Source of the DNA: TTA-H9 sp002071415
GTDB taxonomy: Bacteria > Bacteroidota > Bacteroidia > Bacteroidales > TTA-H9
Direction of reading: 5' to 3'
Assembly: GCA_035411425.1 (NCBI GenBank)
Contig: DAONSX010000022.1
Coordinates: forward strand, 1 to 37,904
Length of the DNA stretch: 37,904 nucleotides
The position numbers and the translations under genes were made by a program. Of the stretch, positions 16,315 through 25,657 are shown one piece after another (position 1 is the stretch's first letter; each line of letters opens with the position of its first letter). The notes below the pieces were generated by a model, which saw only the letters and a program-made list of their open reading frames with translations, was not told the origin of the DNA and did no database searches.

Positions 16315-17514
16315 ATGAATCTGTTCGATCTCGTAAAAAGCAAGAAGTACAAAGTTTTCATGGCAAGGCTCTATGGAATAGGAGCTTCCGTTGTCATTAT
16401 TGGAGCACTCTTCAAAATTACCCATATTCGTGGGGCCGATGTGATGCTTTTTGTTGGTTTAATCACCGAATCAATTATTTTCTTCTTCTCAGCCTTCGAA
16501 CCTCCTTATATCGACCCCGATTGGAGCCTCGTGCATCCAGAACTCGCAGGGCTTTATCATACTGAAGAAGAAATTGAAATGATGAAACAAAAAGGACTCA
16601 TTAAGGAAAAAAAAGAAGAAGAGGCAAGCCTTACGGGCGAACTCGATAAAATGCTAAAGGAGGCGAATATTCAAACAGATGTAATAGCAAGCCTCGGCCA
16701 AGGCTTGAATAATTTGAATACAACACTGAAAGAATTGAACAACATTTCCGAAGTAGCAGTCAAATCCACAAATCTGGTAAATACAATAGATCATGTGAAC
16801 CAAAATGCTCAGGCATTGAGCCAAAGCTATAAAAAGACAGCCGAAGTTCTTGATAAAGAATCGGAATTGACTCAAGAACATGTGACTAATCTAGGAGGAA
16901 TGACTCAAAATTCTGGTTTAGCCAGTAAGGCTTATGGTGAAATTGCCAATAAATTGAATGAAGAAAGCAACATTAGATCGGCACTAAATCAGAATATTCA
17001 CTCAGCTTCACAATCGGCTGCTAATCTTGTTGAAAAGTATAACGAAACGGCTCAAACTCTTAAAAATGCTGCCGATGCTATTGATGTAGGTGAAAATGCC
17101 TCGGTTTTCAAAGAAAAGCTTTCAGAAATCAATACAAAATTGACAAGCCTTAATGCAGCCTATGAACTTCAAATGAAAGCTGCCCATGAAAACGCCAGTG
17201 TGACTTCTACGAGCATTCAAACTATAAACGAACTTATTAGCAAGTTGATGGGTTCAACCGAAGCCACGGGCCAATTTACACAAAATCTTTCTGCCTTGAG
17301 CAAAGCCCTTGAATCTCAGATCAATGGTTCTAATCTGCAAACCCAGAAGACTGAGGAGGTTTCACAAGCATACAAGGAATTGCTCGACAGAATCAATGCC
17401 GCTATAGCTCATACAGAAAATTATCAAAAAGAAGCCAAAAACCTAGCCGAGAAAATGGCTGACCTTACCCGTATTTACGGCAATATGCTTTCAGCAATGA
17501 CTATTAAAGTTTAA
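16315..17514 (+). CDS. gldL: T9SS/gliding motility inner-membrane motor protein GldL
   Basis: A 399-residue GldL (PorL), which with GldM forms the proton-driven motor of the T9SS. Two transmembrane helices occupy about residues 20-65 (YGIGASVVIIGALFKITHI, then DVMLFVGLITESIIFFFSAF). The Glu in the second helix (LITESIIFF) fits the conserved membrane carboxylate needed for proton flow. The remaining 330 residues are cytosolic and look like a long coiled coil, rich in Asn, Gln, Ser, Ala and Leu. Length is well above the roughly 215 residues of the Flavobacterium protein and above the roughly 310 of Porphyromonas PorL. Lies 46 nt behind gldK and 50 nt before gldM. Confidence 0.95.
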   Translation: MNLFDLVKSKKYKVFMARLYGIGASVVIIGALFKITHIRGADVMLFVGLITESIIFFFSAFEPPYIDPDWSLVHPELAGLYHTEEEIEMMKQKGLIKEKKEEEASLTGELDKMLKEANIQTDVIASLGQGLNNLNTTLKELNNISEVAVKSTNLVNTIDHVNQNAQALSQSYKKTAEVLDKESELTQEHVTNLGGMTQNSGLASKAYGEIANKLNEESNIRSALNQNIHSASQSAANLVEKYNETAQTLKNAADAIDVGENASVFKEKLSEINTKLTSLNAAYELQMKAAHENASVTSTSIQTINELISKLMGSTEATGQFTQNLSALSKALESQINGSNLQTQKTEEVSQAYKELLDRINAAIAHTENYQKEAKNLAEKMADLTRIYGNMLSAMTIKV

Positions 17515-17564
17515 GCTGTTCCTAACCCTATATAATAATTGTTATTCACTAAAACCTATTTCTA

Positions 17565-19181
17565 ATGGCTGGTTACAAAGAAACCCCACGGCAAAAGATG
17601 ATAGCAATGATGTATTTGGTACTCACTGCTATGTTAGCCTTAAACGTTTCGAAAGACATCATACAGGCGTTTGTAACCGTGAATGAAAGCATGGAACAAA
17701 CCAACAATAGCTTCGATAAAAAACTAAGAGAAACATATTCGAAATTCGAAAGTCAAGCAACAATTGGAGGAGCTTCGGCCAAAGAATGGTACGATAAGGC
17801 ATTGATTGCAAAAAAATTGTCGGATAGCTTAGTAAATTATCTGAATCACATGAAAAACGAATTAATCGTTTTCTCCGACCGTAGTATAAAGACTTTAGAA
17901 CAGGCCGATACCACTCCTCTTATCCGTATCAAGGCCAAAGATAATTTTGACGATCCTACAAGATTCTTTCTTGGAACCGATGTTTCGAAAGGGAAAGCCG
18001 AAGATTTGAAAAGAGTTTTTAAGGATTATAAGGAAAAAATGACTCAACTGGTAAAAGACGAAGACCATCCAAAACTTCAATTAGGTTTGATTACGGAAGG
18101 AAAATTTCGAGATGAATATGGTGCAGTACAAACCTGGGAAAAACATTACTTTTACCATACCATTCTTTCTGCCGACCTTGTAATCCTTAACAAGTATATA
18201 GCCGAGGTACGCAATGCCGAATTCGATGTGGTTTCTCTTTTGTCGAGCTATATAGGAGCCACTGATTTTAAATTCAATAAAATAGCTGCAAAAGTTATCC
18301 CCAATCGGAAATACCTTTTTAAAGGAGAAGAATACCAGGCCGAAGTATTAGTTGCAGCTTATGATACTACTTCTACCCCTAATATAATTTACCGTCTCGG
18401 AATAGACAAATGGTTGCCTTCTTACGCAAGTGGAGCTTCAAATGTTACTTCCGGTGAATTGGGCATGGCCCACTTAAAAATCAGCACTGCCGGAATGGAT
18501 TATGGCCCTAAAAAATTTGCTGGAGTGATTACCATCTTGAATCCTTTAGGAGTGGAAGAGCAATATGAATTTGCCGATGAATTTGTAGTTCAAGAGCCTG
18601 TGGCTGTTATCTCCCTCGATAAAATGTCGGTTCTTTATATCGGTTTAGATAATCCTATAACAGTCTCTGTACCAGGAATCCCACCCGATAACCTCGATAT
18701 TAAAATTTCTGGACCTGCTGAAGTTAAACGCCTTTCAGCCGGTAAATTCGAAATTAGACCTACTAGCCCAGGTAGTTTAAAAATGCAGGTTTATGCGAAT
18801 ATCGAAAATACTTCTCGCTTAATGGGTGAACGCACATTGCGTCTTCTCCCCGTACCCGATCCTACCATCGTTGTGGGAGGGAAAACTGCCGGACAATCCA
18901 TAGCACTGGCTGATTTGCAAAATGCTAAAGTAGACGCCGTCCTCAAAGGTTTCCTTTTCGATGATGTACGATTTGTCGTAACACGATTCGAAGTCCTCGC
19001 CAGCATTGGTGGACTTACTCAAAGTGTAACAGTAAAAGGAAATATAATGAATGATGAAGCTAAAAGCATGTTGAGAAAATTAGGCAGTAACCAGCAGGTT
19101 ATCATCAGTAACATTTCAGTGAGAGGACCCGATGGTAAGGATAGGCCACTGAGTACGGCCGTAAACTTGAAAACAATTTAA
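17565..19181 (+). CDS. gldM: T9SS/gliding motility protein GldM
   Basis: A 538-residue GldM (PorM). One transmembrane helix near the N-terminus (residues about 13-33, MIAMMYLVLTAMLALNVSK) pairs with GldL; the long periplasmic part transmits motor rotation or motion to the GldK/GldN ring. The start MAGYKETPRQKMIAMMYLVL is highly typical of the family. The periplasmic domains begin with a helical region (to about residue 220) and continue with Ig-like beta domains, including VLKGFLFDDVRFVVTRFEV near residue 465 and the C-terminal SNISVRGPDGKDRPL. Length is close to the usual 510-530. The gldN gene starts 6 nt behind it. Confidence 0.96.
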   Translation: MAGYKETPRQKMIAMMYLVLTAMLALNVSKDIIQAFVTVNESMEQTNNSFDKKLRETYSKFESQATIGGASAKEWYDKALIAKKLSDSLVNYLNHMKNELIVFSDRSIKTLEQADTTPLIRIKAKDNFDDPTRFFLGTDVSKGKAEDLKRVFKDYKEKMTQLVKDEDHPKLQLGLITEGKFRDEYGAVQTWEKHYFYHTILSADLVILNKYIAEVRNAEFDVVSLLSSYIGATDFKFNKIAAKVIPNRKYLFKGEEYQAEVLVAAYDTTSTPNIIYRLGIDKWLPSYASGASNVTSGELGMAHLKISTAGMDYGPKKFAGVITILNPLGVEEQYEFADEFVVQEPVAVISLDKMSVLYIGLDNPITVSVPGIPPDNLDIKISGPAEVKRLSAGKFEIRPTSPGSLKMQVYANIENTSRLMGERTLRLLPVPDPTIVVGGKTAGQSIALADLQNAKVDAVLKGFLFDDVRFVVTRFEVLASIGGLTQSVTVKGNIMNDEAKSMLRKLGSNQQVIISNISVRGPDGKDRPLSTAVNLKTI

Positions 19182-19187
19182 AATATA

Positions 19188-20084
19188 ATGTTGAAAATGT
19201 ATCGCAAAATTGCTGTTGTTATTTTAGGTCTTTCATTATATTGTTGGGGAAGCGAAGCTCAAGTAATTGAGCCTCCTAAAGTGAAGCCTATGGAAAGGCC
19301 CTGGCCCAAGATACATACACCCAATCGAAAAAGGCCTGTGCCTTATGCACCTGTGCGTGAAGCCGACGTGATATGGGCTAAACGGATTTGGAGAGTCATC
19401 GATTTAAGGGAAAAACAAAATTTACCCCTATATTATCCCCTTCGTCCCGTTCGTGATCGAAAATCACTGGCTTCTGTACTGTTCGAAGCCGTTATTACTC
19501 CTCAACAGGAAAATCCTTATGGCTCGAATTACTTGACTGCATATACCGACGAAGATTTAGCCGAACGCTATACAACTGTGGATGACGTCAAAAGACGCCT
19601 TAGTTTCGAATACCGCGATACCTATATAGATTCATTGGGAAATGAAACCACACAGGAAAAAGTCTATGAACTGAAAGCCGAGGATGTGGTAAAATACTTC
19701 ATTATAGAAGACTGGTTCTTCGATAAAAGACGAAGCCAGCTCGATGTGCGTATTCATGCAATCTGCCCGGTTTATTACCGTTTCATTATGAGCAACGGTC
19801 AAAAACAATACCTCGAAGACCCTTCTCCTACTTTCTGGATTTATTACCCTGAAGCTCGTTTCTGGTTGGTAAACAATGAGGCCTATAATCCAAAGAATGA
19901 CGCAGAATGGCGTACCTACGACGATATATTCACAAAACGAAAATTCGCAAGCTATATCTATAAAGAAGAAAACGTTTACGATAGAATGATATCCGATTAT
20001 GCCTCTGGATTAGATGCTCTCTTAGAATCGGAAAGAATAAAAAGTGAGATACTGCAGTTTGAACAAGATTTGTGGGAATATTAA
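19188..20084 (+). CDS. gldN: T9SS/gliding motility protein GldN
   Basis: A 298-residue GldN (PorN), periplasmic partner of the GldK lipoprotein ring. A signal peptide covers residues 1-24 (hydrophobic VVILGLSLYCWG, ending SEAQ). The mature part contains the family pattern EADVIWAKRIWRVIDLREKQN near residue 58, then LFEAVITPQQENPYGSN, YFIIEDWFFDKRRSQLDVRI near residue 172 and the C-terminal KRKFASYIYKEENVYDRMI. Last gene of the operon; an intrinsic terminator begins 27 nt after its stop. An ATG four codons in is an alternative start. Confidence 0.95.
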   Translation: MLKMYRKIAVVILGLSLYCWGSEAQVIEPPKVKPMERPWPKIHTPNRKRPVPYAPVREADVIWAKRIWRVIDLREKQNLPLYYPLRPVRDRKSLASVLFEAVITPQQENPYGSNYLTAYTDEDLAERYTTVDDVKRRLSFEYRDTYIDSLGNETTQEKVYELKAEDVVKYFIIEDWFFDKRRSQLDVRIHAICPVYYRFIMSNGQKQYLEDPSPTFWIYYPEARFWLVNNEAYNPKNDAEWRTYDDIFTKRKFASYIYKEENVYDRMISDYASGLDALLESERIKSEILQFEQDLWEY

Positions 20085-20110
20085 TTTCCCATTTGTGTTT
20101 CCCTTTTATT

Positions 20111-20137
20111 AGCCTGGTTTTAAAACCGGGCTTTTTT
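20111..20137 (+). terminator. Rho-independent terminator after gldN
   Basis: The arms 20111-20121 and 20122-20132 pair over 11 positions with one G-T wobble (AGCCTGGTTTT/AAAACCGGGCT), the innermost bases forming the loop, and are followed by a T run to 20137. It ends the porP-gldN transcript and lies in the convergent gap before the M28 peptidase gene. Confidence 0.8.
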
Positions 20138-20345
20138 ATTATCAGGAAAAACCCTTTACCCCTTCATTTTTTTCATATATAGCCTTCTGTCTGCGCCTTA
20201 AACCGAAGCAAGGCAAACTTTATGTCAAATCTCTAACCATAAGAGTAACCTTGACCATCGAAACTTTTTAGACTTTGAATTTTGGTAGATGCCCTTTTGG
20301 ATATCTAATATAAAGTAAATGATCTATTTGCATAGACAACCTTTA

Positions 20346-21617
20346 TTAAAGAAACCTAACCTTAACGATAAATTCATTCAAAAGATCGAACAATCCTATG
20401 TAAGCAGTGAAAGATGGGCAACAGGTATCCTCAGGAGTATGATAATAAGGCCACTCTTTCCCCATAGTATAAATAAAGAAACAAGAAACCCCTTTGTTAT
20501 AAAAAGGGAAATGGTCACTGTTTTTCGATTCTCCCCTCAGAGCCACCTCTGATAAATATTTACCCTTATCGTTTAATTGTTGAAGCAACAGGCCTGCTTT
20601 CTTCAAATGCTGGCCATTAACTACTCCAATGCCTTCGCTTCCACTGCCTACCATGTCGAGATTGATGAGGAATTTGATTTGTGCTAATGGGAATAAAGGA
20701 TGCTCCGCATAATAATTTGAGCCCATCAATCCAGCTTCTTCTCCACTGAAGGCAATAAATACAAGAGAATAGTATGGTTCATTGCCAGGCAAACTGAAAT
20801 GTCGGGCCAAATCGAGCATCATACCTACACCACTCGCATTGTCATTGGCCCCCGGATACATGGTCTTTTCGCCCATCATCCCTAAATGATCATAATGGGC
20901 CGAAATCACTAGAAAAGTATCTGGACTCCCTAATCCTCTTATCATTCCTATCACATTCTGAGTTTGATAATTCTCTTCATATTTATTCTTGAATTCAACG
21001 GATATTCTCTGAGTTGTTTTCCCTAACTTCTCTTTCTGAATATCCATCACTAAAAAATTTTTCAAAATTCTACCATTAGAAACCTTCCATGAGATAATTT
21101 CATTGCTGTCTTTGAGGAATACATATCCAGCTGCGCCCAATAAATTAACCTCAACAAGATTTTTATGAAATTCATCAGTAACAACGAGTTTATGTGTTAA
21201 ATCTATACTACATAATTCCTTCCAGCGACTACTTTCAGGAATGCTGTCGTCGATAAGCCATTCTAATTCGTAAGAGGCTTTTACTCCCTTAGATGCCAAT
21301 GATATCACATAATCCTTCCCTGACATTAATTTGCGATCATCTACCACCACCTCCATTTTCTCGGGAAAGGTATTGATGCTGAAGGAGTATTTCTGTAAGT
21401 AATCTTTCCCGAAAGGTTGCAGCCTATATTTTTCGAACTGTCCTACAATGAATTCCGCTGCTTTTTTATCGCCTTTGCCTATGTACCCTCGTCCTTTGTA
21501 TTCTGACGAAGTCAAGGTTTTTACTATAAACCGTGCATATTCGATATCTTGCGAATATACCCTGATGATCCCCATGAATAACAGGGAAAGAAGAATAATC
21601 CATTTCTTTGTTTTCAT
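20346..21617 (-). CDS. Secreted M28 family metallopeptidase
   Basis: A 423-residue exported peptidase of family M28 (di-zinc aminopeptidase type). A signal peptide covers residues 1-22 (IILLSLLFMGIIRVYSQ). Residues about 110-200 form the PA-like insert. The catalytic half shows all zinc-site motifs in order: SAHYDHLGMMG, then PGANDNASGVGMMLDLAR, FSGEEAGLMGSNYYAEHP with the catalytic Glu-Glu pair, LINLDMVGSG, and a C-terminal NSDHFPFYNKGV histidine. No T9SS sorting domain follows, so it is probably periplasmic or outer-membrane associated. It stands alone between the gldN terminator and a long gene-free stretch. Confidence 0.92.
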   Translation of the reverse strand: MKTKKWIILLSLLFMGIIRVYSQDIEYARFIVKTLTSSEYKGRGYIGKGDKKAAEFIVGQFEKYRLQPFGKDYLQKYSFSINTFPEKMEVVVDDRKLMSGKDYVISLASKGVKASYELEWLIDDSIPESSRWKELCSIDLTHKLVVTDEFHKNLVEVNLLGAAGYVFLKDSNEIISWKVSNGRILKNFLVMDIQKEKLGKTTQRISVEFKNKYEENYQTQNVIGMIRGLGSPDTFLVISAHYDHLGMMGEKTMYPGANDNASGVGMMLDLARHFSLPGNEPYYSLVFIAFSGEEAGLMGSNYYAEHPLFPLAQIKFLINLDMVGSGSEGIGVVNGQHLKKAGLLLQQLNDKGKYLSEVALRGESKNSDHFPFYNKGVSCFFIYTMGKEWPYYHTPEDTCCPSFTAYIGLFDLLNEFIVKVRFL

Positions 21618-22237
21618 TTACTCTCTGTTTGCAGTGTTAAGTTGTTTTGCAATGTTTATTCATAAAACATGGCTAAATTAAAGCATTTTGTAAAAACACC
21701 AAAGAAGAAAAACCAAACTTTTAATATATTCAAGATTTGAAGAATGTCACATCATGCTATATGATCCAATCTATCCCTTATCTTGATATTAAGGCACTGA
21801 TTCAATGTATAGAATGTTTATCAAAAATAGTGAGTTTGGTTTTATAAATTCAGAACTCCTGATTAACACCAAATCATGAGTTCTGAAATTTTAAAGGTAA
21901 AATGCTAAAAATTACCTAAATACACAATTGCAAAATTATAATAAGATGGTCGTATACAAACATATACAGCAATCTTCCTTTATTTAATTACGTATAAATT
22001 GGGATTTTAGGGGTTAAAATCATTCACAAAGAGCCACGAGACTTTCTCTTTATGAAACTCAGTGTACGTCTATTAATTAATATTTTTTTACATTGAGAAA
22101 CATAGGGCGTTTTTTCTATCTAACTTTGTGAAATCATATTTTTCTGATCTTGAAAAATCTTTCCTCCATAAATAAAATATTTTTAGCTTTTACCGCTAAC
22201 AATTTATTTTTCGAAATAACATGCATCTTATGATGAT
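21618..22237. other. Gene-free, AT-rich intergenic region
   Basis: About 620 nt between the start of the M28 gene and the stop of mfd, with no ORF worth reporting. It contains the strong hairpin at 21849-21887 and an isolated plus-strand -7 match TAACTTTG at 22121-22128 with no gene behind it. It must hold the M28 promoter, for which I see only the poor match TAATTTAG on the minus strand. Confidence 0.5.
21849..21887. repeat. Long inverted repeat (hairpin)
   Basis: Bases 21849-21864 pair with 21872-21887 over 16 positions with a single mismatch (C/T at 21859/21877) around a 7-nt loop, core CAGAACTC...GAGTTCTG. It is followed on the plus strand by ATTTTAAA, and on the minus strand by an AT-rich stretch. 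It could be a distal terminator for mfd (350 nt beyond its stop) or the remnant of a small mobile repeat. Confidence 0.6.
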
Positions 22238-25200
22238 CTATTTCAATGCCTCTCTAATTTCATTTTTTTCTTTTTCATGAAATTCAGAGAGAATCTGTAT
22301 GGCTTTTTGAACCATATCTACATGATGAATGGTGAGGAGGAGTTTATTCTTATTTTCTTTCAATTGACAAATTCGTTGGTGAGTTTGAATGTACTGAAGC
22401 ACATGGGTAAAGTCGTTCGATTTATAAAATGGCGAATTGGGGTCGGTAATGAAATAACAAACCATTTGTCCATTTTTGAGAACGATTTTTTCCATGCCGA
22501 GGCTTTTCCCCATTTTTCTCAGGCGAATACTATCGAGAAGGTCGAGGGCTGGAGCAGGCAGTGGGCCGAAGCGGTCTTCGAGACGAAGTGCAAATTCCTG
22601 TAGGTCGTCTTCGTTTTCCATTCCATCGAGTTCTTTATAAAGTGCGAGGCGTTCGGTGATATTGCCGATATATTCGACGGGGATGCGCATTTCCAGATCG
22701 GTTTCGAAGGTGCATTCATTTACATAAGTATTTGATTCTTCGGATGGGAAGAGATCGGAGTATTCAGTTTTTCTAAGTTCTTGCATGGCTTCGTCGAGGA
22801 TCTTTTGATAGGTTTCATAACCCAGATCGGCTATAAACCCGCTTTGTTCGGCTCCGAGAAGGTTACCTGCTCCTCGGATATCGAGATCGCGCATGGCAAT
22901 ATTGAAACCACTGCCTAAATCGGAAAATTCCTCTATAGCCCTGAGACGTCTACGGGCGTCATCGCTAAGTGAAGCCAAAGGCGGTGCCAATAGATAACAA
23001 AATGCCTTCTTATTGCTGCGTCCTACACGACCTCTTAACTGGTGCAATTCACTCAAGCCAAAATGCTGAGCATCATTGATAATAATCGTATTCACATTAG
23101 GAATATCCAGCCCCGATTCGATAATCGTTGTAGACACCAAGACATCATAATCTCCTTCTATGAAGTCGAGCATGATCTCTTCCAGTTTGTGACCTTCCAT
23201 CTGTCCATGAGCAACTGCAATTCTTGCATCGGGAACGAATCGTGAAAGCATACCTGCAACTTCCATAATATTTTGAATGCGATTATGAACAAAAAATACC
23301 TGTCCTCCTCGCCTTAGTTCGTAATAAATAGCATCACGAATAGTTTCCTCACTAAACGAACGGATTTCGGTTTGAACAGGTTGGCGATTAGGTGGAGGAG
23401 TATTGATTACCGATAAATCTCTGGCTCCCAATAGGGAAAACTGGAGTGTACGAGGAATAGGTGTAGCTGTGAGTGTGAGAGTATCGATGTTTATTCGTAA
23501 GGCTTTTAATTTTTCTTTAGCGGCTACACCAAATTTTTGTTCTTCATCTATAATTACCAGACCCAAATCTTTAAACTTGACGTCTTTGCTCAAAATGCGA
23601 TGAGTGCCAATGATGATATCTATTCTGCCTTTTTCGAGTTCTGCCAGTAATTTCTTTTGCTCCGTGTTCGATTTAAAACGGTTCAAATATTCCACCCTGC
23701 ATGGAAAATCCTTTAATCTCTCGTTAAACGTACGGTAATGTTGAAGAGCCAGAATGGTGGTAGGCACCAAAACTGCAACCTGTTTACTATCGGCCACGGC
23801 TTTAAATGAAGCACGTATAGCTACTTCGGTCTTTCCAAAACCAACGTCACCACAAATTAGGCGATCCATAGGAATGGATTTTTCCATGTCAACCTTGATA
23901 TCCACAGTTGCCTTGTATTGGTCAGGTGTATCTTCGTAGATAAATGAAGCCTCCAATTCATTTTGTAAATAAGTATCGGGCGAAAACTCGAAACCTGCAC
24001 TGGCTTTGCGTTTCGCATAAAGCACAATAAGGTCACGAGCAATATCTTTTACCTTTTGTTTGGTGCGTTGCTTTAGATTATTCCATGCATTGCTGCCCAA
24101 ACGGCTCAGAGTAGGAGGTGTGCCATCCCTTCCGGTGTATTTCGCAATTCGGTGCAATGAATGAATACTTACATAAAGAATATCATTATTTTGATAGAAT
24201 ATGCGAATAACCTCCTGTTTGTGCCCGTTATTTTCGATGATTTCAAGTCCATCAAAACGACCAATACCGTGATCGATATGAGTTACATAATCGCCAGGTT
24301 TCAAATTATTCAGTTCTTTCAGTGTGAGAGCTTCCTTACCGGCAAAACCTTCACGAAGTCTGTAACGATGGTAACGATCGAAAATTTGATGATCGGTATA
24401 GCATACTACCCGAATTTGGTGATCGATAAAGCCCTCGTGCAAGGAATAGTTTACACCTTGAAATATAACCGGAGGGAGTTTTTGTGAATAACTCAAATCA
24501 CCGATAATCTGCCGAATACGTTCTAATTGTCGGGAGTTATCGGAAAAAATAAACAATGAATAGTTTTGCTGATCATAGATGCGCAAGTCAGAAAGCAATA
24601 GCTCAAAGTTTTTGTTGAAGTTCGATTGAGAAATGGTATTGAAAGCGACGGGTTTCGAACCAGGCAAAGCATTCAAGCCAGTGAAAATCAGAGGATGTTT
24701 CAGTAAAGAAGCGGTAAATTCATCAGGTACAGTATATAAATCTTCGGGCGCTCTGTGGGCAAGGGGTCCTTTCAAAGAGATATAGATCTCACTAACCTTA
24801 TTGAATTCCCTTTCGATGATATCAGAAGTAAACTCGAGATTTTCGATCCATATCATGGCATTTTGAGGAATATATTCGAGCAGGTTTTCTCTTTTTTCTG
24901 AAAGCATTAACTCCTCGGTATTAGGGAGCAAGTCTATGCGGGAAATTTTCTGAATAGAAAGCTGGGAAGCAGGATCGAAAGTTCGGATGGATTCCGTAAT
25001 ATCCCCATCGAACTCAATCCTGCAAGGATATTCGTGGCTGAATGTGAAAACATCTACTATTCCTCCTCTGGTAGCGAACTGTCCGGGTTCAACCACAAAA
25101 TCGACACGTTCGAAGCCATATTCAATAAGCATATCGGTAAAGAAGTCGAGTGAGACTGCTTCGCCTGCATGGATGGTGAATGTATTCTTCTTCAGGCTTT

Positions 25201-25630
25201 TTTTTGTAACCACCTTTTCGGCCAGAGCTTCGGGATAAGAAACTATGATCAGATTCCGACCCCATGTCATGATTTTATTAAGGGCTTCGGCTCTGGCGAG
25301 CACATTGGCATTGTCGGTTTGTTCAATCTCGTAGGGTTTTCGCCATGAAGTCGGGAAGAACAATACTCTGCGTTTTTCGAATGGTTTGTCTCTGTCACCA
25401 AGGAGATTTTCAATATCATTCAATAAATAAGCTGCTCTTTCTTTATCTTCGGCAATGAGTAAATGGATTTGAAAAGTTAGTTTGAAAATTGCTGCCGTAA
25501 TAAGGGAAAGGGATGATCCTTTCGCTCCGCTAAGATGGATGCGGGGGAGGTCTGAATCTTTAAGATGGCTACAAATTGCCTCCACACCTGGATGATTCAG
25601 ATAAAGATCGACGACTTCGGGTATGCGCAA
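22238..25630 (-). CDS. mfd: Transcription-repair coupling factor
   Basis: A 1130-residue Mfd, the ATP-driven translocase that removes stalled RNA polymerase and recruits UvrA. The UvrB-like N-terminal domains cover about the first 400 residues. The RNA-polymerase-interacting (CarD-like) domain begins LKPGDYVTHIDHGIGRF near residue 450. The helicase module has Walker A GDVGFGKTE near residue 594, DEEQ near 693 and TATPIPRTLQ, then the TRG region with GRVGRSNKKAFCYLL. The TRCF C-terminal domain (MRIPVEYIGNITERLALYKEL) is complete. The start must be TTG at 25628-25630: an in-frame stop lies ten codons upstream and no ATG occurs before about residue 120. It follows the ROK kinase gene by 27 nt. 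Confidence 0.97.
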   Translation of the reverse strand: MRIPEVVDLYLNHPGVEAICSHLKDSDLPRIHLSGAKGSSLSLITAAIFKLTFQIHLLIAEDKERAAYLLNDIENLLGDRDKPFEKRRVLFFPTSWRKPYEIEQTDNANVLARAEALNKIMTWGRNLIIVSYPEALAEKVVTKKSLKKNTFTIHAGEAVSLDFFTDMLIEYGFERVDFVVEPGQFATRGGIVDVFTFSHEYPCRIEFDGDITESIRTFDPASQLSIQKISRIDLLPNTEELMLSEKRENLLEYIPQNAMIWIENLEFTSDIIEREFNKVSEIYISLKGPLAHRAPEDLYTVPDEFTASLLKHPLIFTGLNALPGSKPVAFNTISQSNFNKNFELLLSDLRIYDQQNYSLFIFSDNSRQLERIRQIIGDLSYSQKLPPVIFQGVNYSLHEGFIDHQIRVVCYTDHQIFDRYHRYRLREGFAGKEALTLKELNNLKPGDYVTHIDHGIGRFDGLEIIENNGHKQEVIRIFYQNNDILYVSIHSLHRIAKYTGRDGTPPTLSRLGSNAWNNLKQRTKQKVKDIARDLIVLYAKRKASAGFEFSPDTYLQNELEASFIYEDTPDQYKATVDIKVDMEKSIPMDRLICGDVGFGKTEVAIRASFKAVADSKQVAVLVPTTILALQHYRTFNERLKDFPCRVEYLNRFKSNTEQKKLLAELEKGRIDIIIGTHRILSKDVKFKDLGLVIIDEEQKFGVAAKEKLKALRINIDTLTLTATPIPRTLQFSLLGARDLSVINTPPPNRQPVQTEIRSFSEETIRDAIYYELRRGGQVFFVHNRIQNIMEVAGMLSRFVPDARIAVAHGQMEGHKLEEIMLDFIEGDYDVLVSTTIIESGLDIPNVNTIIINDAQHFGLSELHQLRGRVGRSNKKAFCYLLAPPLASLSDDARRRLRAIEEFSDLGSGFNIAMRDLDIRGAGNLLGAEQSGFIADLGYETYQKILDEAMQELRKTEYSDLFPSEESNTYVNECTFETDLEMRIPVEYIGNITERLALYKELDGMENEDDLQEFALRLEDRFGPLPAPALDLLDSIRLRKMGKSLGMEKIVLKNGQMVCYFITDPNSPFYKSNDFTHVLQYIQTHQRICQLKENKNKLLLTIHHVDMVQKAIQILSEFHEKEKNEIREALK

Positions 25631-25657
25631 ACGAACAACTTTAGAACCGCTGCAAAA

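Noticed and set aside
22121..22128. Plus-strand -7 match TAACTTTG in the gap before mfd
   Set aside because: The nearest TTG is 25 nt away and only the 3' end of the minus-strand mfd follows; without transcript data it is a chance match.
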